DNA of 14,133 nucleotides from Candidatus Delongbacteria bacterium (GTDB lineage: Bacteria; Bacteroidota; Bacteroidia; Bacteroidales; ML635J-15): assembly GCA_027858215.1 (NCBI GenBank), contig JAQIDD010000213.1, positions 1-14,133 of the forward strand, given 5' to 3'. A program made the translations under genes and the position numbers. Under the pieces are notes generated by a model. That model was not told where the DNA came from and made no database searches. It saw only the letters and a program-made list of their open reading frames with translations. This document shows, piece by piece, positions 1 to 8,174 of this stretch. Each line of letters begins with the position of its first letter. The stretch's first letter is position 1.

Positions 1-595
1 CTGTACAATATGATTATTGTCATATTTGGCACTTACCACGCATTTTCCATTTAGCGTTTGCGGATGATAACAGAGGACATGCGATTTTACGAAGCTTTGT
101 AAAAACACATGGATAAATCATTAACTGCCTGATAATTATATTCGATCTAAAACACAATAAAAGCAGCATCACCACGACATGTAAATAAGGGTACAAGAGC
201 TTGATGATTTCAGTTTTTTGATAAGCAGAAAACCAGGAAATCAAGGATATTGTGATAACAATCATATTATTATGTAAGCTGTAACAATTATTTAATTGAT
301 TATTGTCACAACATCTGTTATTGTTGAACATCAAACCACAAATACCGGTTTCTTTTCCGATGGCTTAAGGGGACTTCTATTAATTGTATTTTTATTGAAT
401 TTAAGATGAATCAGATAATAAAGACCAGATTCAATCCAAACAACCGCTGCTGCAACCTGTGGAATATAGCGCATCGTCATAGCCACCATGAAAAAGCACT
501 TTTGGGAAAAAACTTTGAGAGAATACCATTTCTTTCTTGCAAAACCTGAAATTTTGAAAAATTTTTCTATTTTAGATCATTCAAAAAACAACACC
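1..595. other. AT-rich gene-poor stretch with short dispersed repeats
   Basis: No convincing gene is seen here. The longest reading frame (minus strand, 334 to 20) encodes an Asn-, Cys- and Ile-rich product with no recognisable domain and is probably chance in AT-rich DNA. A plus-strand frame is open from the window edge to a stop at 114-116 (about 37 codons) and could be the tail of an upstream gene, but I do not recognise it. The 12-mer TGATTATTGTCA occurs at 11-22 and 297-308, and a two-mismatch inverted copy lies at about 253-264. The last part (about 340-595) must contain the promoter and leader of the outer membrane protein gene at 596, but I cannot place a good promoter there. Confidence 0.5.
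250..311. repeat. Imperfect inverted repeat, 14-bp arms
   Basis: The left arm TTGTGATAACAATC (250-263) and the right arm GATTATTGTCACAA (298-311) are inverted copies with 12 of 14 positions matching, separated by 34 bases. The right arm shares TGATTATTGTCA with positions 11-22. This could be a regulator binding site, a cruciform or a worn element end. The DNA is AT-rich, so chance similarity is not excluded. Confidence 0.4.
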
Positions 596-1906
596 ATGAA
601 AAAAGTTCTAATTGTTCTTATTACTTGTATAACACTGATCGCAACAAGCTTTGCACAGGATAGCACAGACGTAAAAACCGGGTGGAACATCGGACTGTTA
701 CCGGTGGTTTCATACAACTCCGACCTTGGATTTCAGTACGGCGGCCTGACCAATATTTATTATTACGGTGATGGCAAGGTATATCCAAAGTATTATCATT
801 CCATTTATGCCGAAATATCCAGATACACCAAAGGGTCCGGCATTTTTCGTTTGTTCTATGATTCTGAATACCTCATTCCGGGGGTACGACTTACCGCTGA
901 CCTGCTGTATATGCCCGAACAAGCTGTGGATTTTTTTGGATTCAACGGCTACAACGCTGTATATAACTCCAATTGGGCAGAACCCAACAGCCCGGATTAT
1001 GTATCACGTATGTTTTATAAACAGGAACGTAACATCATGCGCTTCAAAATAGATTTCAGAGGACGGCTTTTCCATGATAACCTCAGTTGGGCCCTGGGTT
1101 ATACATTTCTGAATTTTGATATTTCTACGGTAGATATCAACAAGCTCAATGAAGGAAAAACTGAAGAAGATACGCTGCCGGACGCAAGTTTGCTGTATGA
1201 TAAATATGTCAACTGGGGCCTCATCGGGGAAAATGAAAAAAATGGCGGCTGGCATCACGCTCTGAAAACCGGCCTGGTTTACGATTCCCGTGACAATGAA
1301 GCCTGTCCCATGAGTGGTATCTGGACCGAAGCCGTGTTGTTTAATTCCATCGGGGAAGATTTTAATTTCGGCAAACTGGCCATCACACACAGGCAATATT
1401 TCACCATCATTGAAAATGATTTAAGTTTTGCATACCGTCTGGGCTATCAAGGCATTGTCTGGGGAGAGGCACCTTTTTATATGTATCCTTACATGGTTTA
1501 CAGTTACATGCCCTCATCCACCATTGACGGTCTCGGTGGTGCCAAATCTGTACGTGGCCTCATACGCAACCGCGTAGTTTCCAAATCCGTGGCTTTTGCC
1601 AATCTGGAATTCAGATGCAAATTTTGGCGATTTAAGTTTATCAATCAAAACTGGTACATGGCTTTCAGTCCCTTTACCGATATCGGCCGCAGCATTTCAC
1701 TCGTTGATATTGATAAATCTAACATCCCGGAAGGCATAAACCGTGATAATTATTTTTCGGATGATGAGGATTTTCATTTCACATACGGCGCCGGACTACA
1801 CGTAGCCATGAATGAAAACTTTGTCATAGCAGCAGACATTGGGATTCCTTTCAAAGCTGCAGATGGACAGATGAGCATTTACATCGGGATGAACTGGCTG
1901 TTTTAA
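596..1906 (+). CDS. Omp85/BamA-TamA-like outer membrane beta-barrel protein without POTRA domains
   Basis: Predicted outer membrane protein of 436 residues. The chosen ATG at 596 gives a standard signal peptide (MKKVLIVLITCITLIATSFAQ, cleavage after Ala-Gln near residue 21). The same frame runs upstream to an ATG at 488, but that start would bury the signal peptide behind 36 charged residues. The mature protein is about 415 residues of alternating aromatic and polar strands. It contains the YDSRDN and GxW motifs seen at the start of Omp85 barrel domains, and a GGAKSVRGL segment (Val319-Arg320-Gly321-Leu322) matching the VRGF/Y loop-6 motif of the family. It ends in Trp-Leu-Phe, a typical outer membrane barrel terminus. 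There is no room for POTRA domains, so a BamA role is unlikely. The family also includes autotransporter-like and barrel-only members; cargo and function are unknown here. No Shine-Dalgarno sequence precedes the start. Confidence 0.82.
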   Translation: MKKVLIVLITCITLIATSFAQDSTDVKTGWNIGLLPVVSYNSDLGFQYGGLTNIYYYGDGKVYPKYYHSIYAEISRYTKGSGIFRLFYDSEYLIPGVRLTADLLYMPEQAVDFFGFNGYNAVYNSNWAEPNSPDYVSRMFYKQERNIMRFKIDFRGRLFHDNLSWALGYTFLNFDISTVDINKLNEGKTEEDTLPDASLLYDKYVNWGLIGENEKNGGWHHALKTGLVYDSRDNEACPMSGIWTEAVLFNSIGEDFNFGKLAITHRQYFTIIENDLSFAYRLGYQGIVWGEAPFYMYPYMVYSYMPSSTIDGLGGAKSVRGLIRNRVVSKSVAFANLEFRCKFWRFKFINQNWYMAFSPFTDIGRSISLVDIDKSNIPEGINRDNYFSDDEDFHFTYGAGLHVAMNENFVIAADIGIPFKAADGQMSIYIGMNWLF

Positions 1907-2093
1907 CCATTAATGTTTGATATGGATGATGTGGGCAGCGGGGGAAATATTGCCTCCAGGAATATAGTCTCTGCCTACGGTCTAAATCTGCCAATGGGGA
2001 TGCCGGCCTCCGTCAGGCTGCGGGAAATTACTTCAAAGTGCTTCATTAAAATAATTTTTATATATTTACACAAGCGAATCAAACCAATCACCA
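1907..2093. other. Intergenic island with GC-rich core and protein-like text
   Basis: About 187 bases separate the outer membrane protein gene from the ABC transporter gene. The first 135 bases are visibly less AT-rich than other spacers in the window. They read as protein-like text on the plus strand (from the ATG at 1913, including GSGGNIASRNIV and LNLPMGMPASVRL) and on the minus strand (MKHFEVISRSLTEAGIPIGR, from an ATG at about 2052 to a TAG). Neither frame yields a recognisable protein, and the plus frame runs on into the transporter gene. The last 45 bases are AT-rich and contain TATATTTA (2061-2068), one mismatch from the TAnnTTTG -7 box, placed about 25 bases before the transporter ATG. 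Confidence 0.4.
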
Positions 2094-4814
2094 ATGTTAA
2101 AACCATTGCAGGATGCCATATTGCAGTTATTTGCTATCCTTGCTGCACAGGGTGATAAAAACACATCTCAACAAGCCAGGCAGTTTATCACCACCATGCT
2201 TTCCGAAGTACTACCAAAGCAAAACATGGACAGCGCACTCACTGTGTTTGACAATTACCTGGCGTTATACGCCGGAAAAACCGGAAAAAAAGGACTCAGT
2301 GCCAAATCGGTACGTTTTCTGAAAAAAGCCGGAGAAATCAGCAATAAACTCTCCCACGAAGAAAGGCATCTGCTCTGCATTCGCAGCATGGAATTTGTTA
2401 CTCAATATGCCAGGCATAAATCTGAAAACCTGGATTTTGTCAGGCTGATTGCTGATGTGTTTTTGATTAATGAGCAGGTTTACCGGAACATTCACAATGT
2501 GGTATCGGGCAACATCCCTCACAGTCATTCCGTTCAGAATATAAAACTTCCCGGATCATTATCTGTCTTGTTCATATCCGAAAATGAAATATACGTTAAA
2601 ACAATTCAAGACCATATTTCTGAACAACCCGGCCTCAGTGATAAATTGTATTTCCGGCTTCAATACCAGCAAAGCATTGAATTAGCAGACAATAAGAAAT
2701 TGCTGTATTCAGACATTCTGAGGGCTTTCATTTCCCGGAAAACGCTTCCTTTTAAGCTGCACATCAAACAACTGAATTACGCAATCAAGAAGAAACACCG
2801 GTTTTTTCACGGGCTTAACCTCAGGCTTGAATCTCCCGGATTGTGTGCCGTGGTTGGTCCCAGCGGAGCAGGCAAATCAACACTGCTAAAACTGATTGCC
2901 GGCATATTACAACCTAAAAGTGGTAGTATAACTTTTTCACCCTCACCACCGGTAATGGCATTTATCCCACAGGAAGACAGCATCAATCCTGATTTGTCTG
3001 TAAGACATCAACTCCTGGCACAAGCCAAAAAACACAGCACCCCCTCTCCCGCTTCTATGGTTGAAGACATACTGCACAAAACAGGATTAACACACAAAGC
3101 TGATAGCCTTCCGGGGGTAGCTAATCATTCAATGTTATCAGGGGGTGAACGAAAGCGCCTGAGCATCGGCTGTGGAATCATCACCCAACCAGATATGTTG
3201 ATATGTGACGAACCCAGCAGCGGATTGTCTTTTGAGGATACAAATAAAATCATACGCTTACTGCGGAACATTGCCAATGAAAACTGCCTAATTATTTGTT
3301 CTCTACACCAACCCGATGCTTCTGTCATTGCCTATTTCGACAACATGCTTTACCTTGATGAACAAGGGCATCCGGTATATTTTGGTTCACCTGAACATTT
3401 TCCACATTATGTCGAAACCATGTTGCATGAAGCAAGTGAACCACTGACTAAGCAAACAGAGGCATCTCAGCTTGCCAAAGCAGAAGCACGAATCAGCGAA
3501 CCCCTTCCGGATGAATTTGGCCTGCCCACTCAAAAACGCAAATACCCGCCTGCATTCTGGAATTCCCATTTCAACGCCCTTCACCAAGACACCCCGGATA
3601 ACACAAACAGCACACCGGCAACAAAAACAAAACGTCCCAAATATGCCACAACAATAGTAACAGAGTTTGCCGCTTTTTTAAACAGAAAAGCTTACGCAAC
3701 AATAATAATGCTTTATGCTCCGGTTATGGCCCTGATTATTGCTCCTCTCTGCCGGTTTTCCGGCACAGGTGACTACACCCCTTTGCTCAATCCGCATTTT
3801 CCTGTATTTTTCATCATTACAGTGGTAATAGCCTTGTTTTCAGGATTAATATTCAGCCTGGGTGAACTCAGCCGCAAACAATCCGAACACAAAAGAGACT
3901 GGATTACAGGAAAAAGCAACAAACAGGTAATTTTATCCAAGCTATGTGTGCTTTTACCTGCCGGATTGATTCAGTCGCTCTTATTCAGTCTTATTTCCCT
4001 GGCAATACTGGATATTATGTATTTATTTATGCCTGTCGCCATCACCTATTTTCTGCTGTACCTGTTTTCAGCATCCACAGGCTTGATGTTATCTGCTGTT
4101 TCAAACGGTAAAATATGGGCTTATCTGTTGGTACCCTTGCTTTTAATACCTCAAATATTGTTCAGCGGTGCTATGATACCCTGGGACAAATTTCCGGAAC
4201 ACAACACAAAAAACAAAGCCCCGGTCATCAGCCGTTTTTTTGCAGCAGCCTGGGCTTATGAGAGCCTGATTACCGATGCATTGGTGCTGCATCCAACATC
4301 AAATTATCATAATGAGAAGGCTTATTTTATCAGCTCCTATTTTCTGCAGGATGTATTGCCTTTTTGGGATGCTTATTGCGATACAGCAACTGCATCAGAC
4401 AAACAATGCATTCCTATGATAAACCAAGTTTTACCGCAGGAAATAAAAAAGCAGGTAAGCTACCAGGATGTAGTAAGCATTCAGGAATGGAATAATAAGC
4501 TGCATGCCCTGTTTGAAGCTTCGCTCAGTGAACAAAAACACATTGTAAACAACAGATACCCCCTTCTCTGGCATCAAGTGCAACATGTTGAAGCACCCCC
4601 GGTGGAAATCAACCATGGCAAAATGAAACTCAACCTGTATCCCTTGTACAACGCGGGTAATTTACGTTCCTATAAATCAGCAAAACTGAACATCTTAAAC
4701 AAACCAGTAAGGCATGCTTATGTATCATGGGCAGTGATTTTTCTGATGGGATTTATTCAATATATTTTCTTATTTTCAAAAGCCATACAATGGCCATGGA
4801 AAACAAAATCATGA
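2094..4814 (+). CDS. ABCG-like ABC transporter: ATPase and ABC-2 permease in one chain, with extra helical N-terminus
   Basis: A 906-residue half transporter with the nucleotide-binding domain before the membrane domain, the order of the ABCG/White family. Residues 1-140 are helical and resemble TerB-like domains (weak, by eye). Residues 150-215 look like a small beta-containing linker. The ATPase spans about 220-440: Walker A GPSGAGKST (255-263), Q-loop IPQED (Gln293), signature LSGGERKRL (348-356), Walker B MLICDEP (368-374, Glu373 catalytic) and H-loop His405. A charged linker (440-515) leads to about six membrane helices (near 535-553, 568-590, 615-640, 645-668, 674-695, 877-897). Some 180 residues (697-876) lie between the last two helices and are probably extracytoplasmic, much longer than usual. 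All ATPase motifs are intact, so it should be active as a dimer. The substrate cannot be told from sequence. It lies 187 bases downstream of the barrel protein gene on the same strand. Confidence 0.9.
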   Translation: MLKPLQDAILQLFAILAAQGDKNTSQQARQFITTMLSEVLPKQNMDSALTVFDNYLALYAGKTGKKGLSAKSVRFLKKAGEISNKLSHEERHLLCIRSMEFVTQYARHKSENLDFVRLIADVFLINEQVYRNIHNVVSGNIPHSHSVQNIKLPGSLSVLFISENEIYVKTIQDHISEQPGLSDKLYFRLQYQQSIELADNKKLLYSDILRAFISRKTLPFKLHIKQLNYAIKKKHRFFHGLNLRLESPGLCAVVGPSGAGKSTLLKLIAGILQPKSGSITFSPSPPVMAFIPQEDSINPDLSVRHQLLAQAKKHSTPSPASMVEDILHKTGLTHKADSLPGVANHSMLSGGERKRLSIGCGIITQPDMLICDEPSSGLSFEDTNKIIRLLRNIANENCLIICSLHQPDASVIAYFDNMLYLDEQGHPVYFGSPEHFPHYVETMLHEASEPLTKQTEASQLAKAEARISEPLPDEFGLPTQKRKYPPAFWNSHFNALHQDTPDNTNSTPATKTKRPKYATTIVTEFAAFLNRKAYATIIMLYAPVMALIIAPLCRFSGTGDYTPLLNPHFPVFFIITVVIALFSGLIFSLGELSRKQSEHKRDWITGKSNKQVILSKLCVLLPAGLIQSLLFSLISLAILDIMYLFMPVAITYFLLYLFSASTGLMLSAVSNGKIWAYLLVPLLLIPQILFSGAMIPWDKFPEHNTKNKAPVISRFFAAAWAYESLITDALVLHPTSNYHNEKAYFISSYFLQDVLPFWDAYCDTATASDKQCIPMINQVLPQEIKKQVSYQDVVSIQEWNNKLHALFEASLSEQKHIVNNRYPLLWHQVQHVEAPPVEINHGKMKLNLYPLYNAGNLRSYKSAKLNILNKPVRHAYVSWAVIFLMGFIQYIFLFSKAIQWPWKTKS

Positions 4815-4905
4815 AGTGGATGTTAATCCCGGATAACGATTAAATCACTAAAAATCCATCGCATTTACAATAATTTTATATTGGTTTGCATGAAATTTAA
4901 ACGGC

Positions 4906-5610
4906 GTGATTATACTTGAACAAATACAACCATCCATTTTTCCCATGGGCATCAGAATTGATGAACCGGTTACTATGGTAACAGATTTGTTGGTATCGGC
5001 TGTGTGTTTTTATGCCTTCTTTTCGCTGTACAAGATTTCCTCACCACTGAAAATCCGGAAATTCCTGATGTTTTATTTCCTAGGTATGGGGATGGCCACC
5101 TTTTTCGGTGGTGTCATCGGGCATGGATTTTTGTATGCATTCAGTTTTGCCTGGAAATTACCGGGTTGGATTACCAGCATGCTGGCTGTGATGATTCTTG
5201 AACGTGCTGCCATTGATCACGCCTCACATGTAGTCAGCCGTAGTGCTGTAAGATTTTTTAAATGGATGAATATCATCGAGCTGGTAACTTTCATGACCCT
5301 GACATTTGTTACCCTGAATTTTAAATTTGTGGAAATCCATTCGGCTTACGGTGTGATGTTTGTTGTGGGAAGCTATTCGTTATTTACGTACTGGAAAACG
5401 CGAAGCAAAGCAAGTAAAATTTTTCTATACGGCGTGGGTTTTGCTATTGTTTCTTCCATCATCTACTTAAATCAATGGAACCTGCATACCTGGTTTAATT
5501 ACCTGGACGCATCCCATACAATCATGGCTGTAGCAGCCTTCATACTATTCCGGGGTGCAAGTGTCATGATACAAGAACAACACAAATTGCAAGGCATCAC
5601 AACAGCCTAA
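4906..5610 (+). CDS. Seven-helix integral membrane protein, DUF6962-like
   Basis: A small polytopic membrane protein of 234 residues if it starts at GTG 4906, or 221 if it starts at ATG 4945 (residue 14). The ATG start leaves MGIRIDEPVTMVTD just before the first helix; neither start has a ribosome binding site. Seven hydrophobic segments can be seen near 23-42, 52-80, 87-100, 118-138, 146-162, 172-188 and 203-220. Polar residues inside or next to helices include His73 (GVIGHGFLY), Glu99, Asp104, His105, His108, Asp201 and His204 (YLDASHTIM). The His in helix 2 and the DxxH before helix 7 resemble, loosely, the metal-site layout of the ceramidase/PAQR-type (CREST) membrane hydrolases. The overall look, with the EPVT start and an aromatic N-x-L-D-x-S-H segment near the end, reminds me of the uncharacterised DUF6962 family, but this is from memory and uncertain. 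No function can be assigned. Confidence 0.72.
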   Translation: MIILEQIQPSIFPMGIRIDEPVTMVTDLLVSAVCFYAFFSLYKISSPLKIRKFLMFYFLGMGMATFFGGVIGHGFLYAFSFAWKLPGWITSMLAVMILERAAIDHASHVVSRSAVRFFKWMNIIELVTFMTLTFVTLNFKFVEIHSAYGVMFVVGSYSLFTYWKTRSKASKIFLYGVGFAIVSSIIYLNQWNLHTWFNYLDASHTIMAVAAFILFRGASVMIQEQHKLQGITTA

Positions 5611-5673
5611 TCTTTTAACGCCTGAATGTTAATAACTCAAAAAACTCGAGCTTCAAATAAAAACAATAGTATG

Positions 5674-5681
5674 TAATTTTG
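5674..5681 (+). promoter_or_regulatory. Candidate Bacteroidota -7 box (TAATTTTG)
   Basis: TAATTTTG matches the TAnnTTTG -7 consensus exactly and ends 15 bases before the ATG of the glucosaminidase gene, giving a leader of roughly 10 bases. No good TTTG -33 box lies at the expected distance, so this is a moderate candidate. Confidence 0.45.
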
Positions 5682-5696
5682 GTGTAAAACTTGCTT

Positions 5697-6680
5697 ATGA
5701 AGTTTATGAGAATTATCCCAATAACTTGCAGTTTCTTGTTGTGCTGTTTAACACTGTCAGCACAAGAAAGCATCACTACCGAAGAGTACCTCAATACATA
5801 TGCAGAGTTTGCCGTTGATGAAATGAAGCGAACAGGCATTCCTGCATCCATCACCCTGGGGCAGGCCATTCTTGAATCCGGATCAGGAAACAGCAGGCTT
5901 GCAGTGAAAGGGAAAAATCACTTTGGTATCAAATGCCATGCTGACTGGAACGGAGCAAAAATTTACGAAGATGACGATGCTGACAATGAATGTTTTCGAA
6001 AATATGAATTCATTTATGAATCGTTTAAAGACCATTCTGAATTTTTAATGAAACACAGCAGATACGCCTTTTTATTTGACCTTGACCCTACGGATTATAA
6101 GGCATGGGCCAGGGGTCTGAAAAAAGCTGGATACGCTACAAATCCCAAATATGCTGATATATTGATAGGGCTCATAGAAAGGCATAAATTGTACCTGTAC
6201 GATTCAGAAAGCATTGCAGATACTGACAACACATTTATATTGGCAGACGGAACCGTACACAACTATGTTCAACCCGGATTTACAAACAACTGGGTAATCA
6301 ATCCATGGGACCGTGAACGGTTAGAAAACAACGGCAGGGAAGTTATCATCGCACGACAGAGGGATAACATGTTAGCACTGGCTCAGGAACTTGGCATGAT
6401 GCGCTGGCAACTTTACAAATACAACGACATGGATGAAACCGACACCATCACACCGGGACAATTGGTGTATCTTGAACCCAAACGCAACAACGCTGAAAAA
6501 GGCATAGAAAAACATGAAGTACAGGAAGGAGAAACGGTTTGGGAAATCAGCCAGAAGTATGGCATCAAAGAAAAGAAACTTCGCAAAAAGAATGGCCTTT
6601 CCCAATCTGAGGAACCACAGCCTGGTGATGTGCTGTTACTTAGAGAATCTGCTGATGGTGGTTTTTTAGGATTGTTTTAA
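5697..6680 (+). CDS. Secreted glucosaminidase (GH73-type) with LysM repeats
   Basis: A 327-residue peptidoglycan hydrolase expected to cleave glycan strands in the periplasm or at the cell surface, in cell wall turnover or cell separation. The ATG at 5697 gives the signal peptide MKFMRIIPITCSFLLCCLTLSAQ; an ATG at 5706 is also possible, and an in-frame TTG at 5691 is less likely. Residues about 28-170 form the glucosaminidase domain. LGQAILESGSGNS carries the expected catalytic Glu (Glu60), followed by NHFGIKC, a Tyr- and Phe-rich SFKDHSEFL block and the closing YATNPKYAD motif, all typical of the family. Residues 272-316 are a clear LysM (EVQEGETVWEISQKYGI to PGDVLLL). Residues about 216-262 look like a worn first LysM (DNMLALAQELGM to PGQLVYL). 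It has an 86-base gap after the membrane protein gene and its own candidate promoter. The length and layout match Bacteroidota glucosaminidase/LysM proteins. Confidence 0.9.
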   Translation: MKFMRIIPITCSFLLCCLTLSAQESITTEEYLNTYAEFAVDEMKRTGIPASITLGQAILESGSGNSRLAVKGKNHFGIKCHADWNGAKIYEDDDADNECFRKYEFIYESFKDHSEFLMKHSRYAFLFDLDPTDYKAWARGLKKAGYATNPKYADILIGLIERHKLYLYDSESIADTDNTFILADGTVHNYVQPGFTNNWVINPWDRERLENNGREVIIARQRDNMLALAQELGMMRWQLYKYNDMDETDTITPGQLVYLEPKRNNAEKGIEKHEVQEGETVWEISQKYGIKEKKLRKKNGLSQSEEPQPGDVLLLRESADGGFLGLF

Positions 6681-6770
6681 AATAGGACACATGGTTCTTT
6701 TTAGAAAATTTTATAATTTTCACACGCTTAGAACATTGTTTTATGAGTTGATTTTCCTATCATTGCACGG

Positions 6771-7973
6771 ATGAATCAAGCATCACGGAATAATTCCAGT
6801 CAATCCACGTTGCTTAAAGATGGCAACCTGTATATCATTTTTGGCATTACGCTAATGGCGGTGATGGGTGTTGCAAGCATTACTCCGGCCTTCCCCGAGA
6901 TCATCAACTATTTTGAAATATCCAAAAAGGAAGTGGCTTATCTGATCACTGTTTTTACCCTTCCCGGCATTTTCCTGGCTCCCCTGATGGGTATGCTTGC
7001 TGACCGCTTAGGCAGAAAGGCCATCATCATTCCCTCCTTGTTTGTTTTTGCCATTGCCGGATTTGCCTGCAGCTTTGCTGAAAGTTTCAATGCATTGCTG
7101 ATTTTGCGTTTTTTTCAGGGGGCGGGCATGGCCTCACTGGGCATGTTGAACACAACCATGGTTGGAGATTTGTATTCCGGAAACATACGCAGCACAGCCA
7201 TGGGGTATGTATCGGGGGTGCTTAGCATTGGGACAGCTACGTATCCCGCCATAGGCGGATTGTTAGCCGACATTGCATGGAACATACCTTTTTATTTACC
7301 CCTCCTGGCGATTCCTGTGGGATTTGCCGTTATTTTTGGACTGAAAAATCCGGAACCACACAAAAATCCCGATTTAAAAGATTACCTGCGCAAAACATGG
7401 AAATCAATAAATAAAAAACCCGTTTGGGGATTATTTTTGAACACATTGTTGATGTTTATCATGCTGTACGGCGCTTATTTGAGTTTCTTTCCCCTGTTGC
7501 TGGAAGCAGACTTCGGGGCTTCTGCGTCAAAAATCGGCATCACCATGTCCGTCATGTCACTGACAACAGCAATTGTATCAACACAAACCGGACGCCTGAA
7601 AACATTATTCTCCCACAAACAATTGTTGTTTTTCAGCATTTTTGCTTACCTGGTATCCATGATTGTCATCCCTCTTTCATATCACTGGTGGAGCATAATT
7701 CTGGGCATCATTATCTTCGGAATAGGTCATGGGCTGATGATTCCAAATTTTCAGACCATGCTCGTCAGTTATGCCACAATAAATGAACGGGCTGCCTTTA
7801 TGTCTGTCAATGCTATGGTGTTGCGTATCGGGCAAACTGTGGGACCTCTGCTTATTGGAATATGCTATTCCCTTGGGGATTTAAGGACAAGCTTTTTTGG
7901 GGGAGCTGCCATTGCTGTAATCATGTTTTTTGTGCTGATTTTTTTCATCCAGGAGCCCCCAAAATCAGAATGA
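6771..7973 (+). CDS. MFS transporter, 12 helices, drug:H+ antiporter-like (DHA1)
   Basis: A 400-residue inner membrane transporter with about 12 helices in two halves, joined by a cytoplasmic loop at 191-217. The hallmark motif A between helices 2 and 3 is present (GMLADRLGRK, 74-83). ILRFFQGAG (111-119) matches the RxxQGxG motif of helix 4. A motif C-like glycine pattern in helix 5 (GVLSIGTATYPAIGG, 149-163) is the mark of proton antiporters, though the usual Gly before Pro is Tyr here. These features favour proton-driven export of a small molecule, such as a drug, sugar or metabolite, over uptake; the substrate is unknown. The ATG at 6771 has no Shine-Dalgarno sequence. TAATTTTC (6714-6721), one mismatch from the -7 box, lies 50 bases upstream. 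It stands alone, 90 bases after the glucosaminidase gene, and faces the convergent lipoprotein gene. Confidence 0.9.
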   Translation: MNQASRNNSSQSTLLKDGNLYIIFGITLMAVMGVASITPAFPEIINYFEISKKEVAYLITVFTLPGIFLAPLMGMLADRLGRKAIIIPSLFVFAIAGFACSFAESFNALLILRFFQGAGMASLGMLNTTMVGDLYSGNIRSTAMGYVSGVLSIGTATYPAIGGLLADIAWNIPFYLPLLAIPVGFAVIFGLKNPEPHKNPDLKDYLRKTWKSINKKPVWGLFLNTLLMFIMLYGAYLSFFPLLLEADFGASASKIGITMSVMSLTTAIVSTQTGRLKTLFSHKQLLFFSIFAYLVSMIVIPLSYHWWSIILGIIIFGIGHGLMIPNFQTMLVSYATINERAAFMSVNAMVLRIGQTVGPLLIGICYSLGDLRTSFFGGAAIAVIMFFVLIFFIQEPPKSE

Positions 7974-8174
7974 ATCTGTAGCCGATATTAGTAGCGTGTT
8001 TCTTTAAAGTACTAAAAAGAGAAAAAATCATTCTGGCACTAAAAGGAGTCCATACAGCTTATGATTCATCATAGGAGGAGATTTTTTCTATGGCTTTGCC
8101 GGTATTCATATTAGTCCTTTGGTCAAGGGGTATGTGATTGACAAATCAGGATTTCTGAGATTCGTGTTTACGGC
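7974..8174. other. Convergent intergenic spacer with two Shine-Dalgarno-like sites
   Basis: These 201 bases separate the 3' ends of the MFS gene (plus) and the lipoprotein gene (minus). No strong hairpin followed by a T-run is visible; only weak stems are found (CCTT/AAGG at about 8115-8128, TGATT/AATCA at 8135-8148). Two tiny plus-strand frames begin after purine-rich Shine-Dalgarno-like stretches: AAGGAG before the ATG at 8061 (17 codons) and GGAGGAG before the ATG at 8090 (15 codons). Neither product is recognisable. Confidence 0.4.

Noticed and set aside
20..334. Minus-strand 104-codon frame
   Set aside because: Low-complexity, Asn- and Cys-rich product from AT-rich DNA with no domain, signal or start context; likely chance.
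488..595. N-terminal extension of the outer membrane protein from ATG 488
   Set aside because: It adds 36 charged residues before a textbook signal peptide beginning at 596, which would prevent normal export.
1913..2155. 80-codon plus-strand frame as a gene
   Set aside because: Its last 20 codons overlap the start of the ABC transporter gene in another frame and no family is recognised; kept only as an intergenic curiosity.
4823..4843. TTAATC/GATTAA hairpin after the ABC transporter as a terminator
   Set aside because: Only six AT-rich pairs, with no T-run after it.
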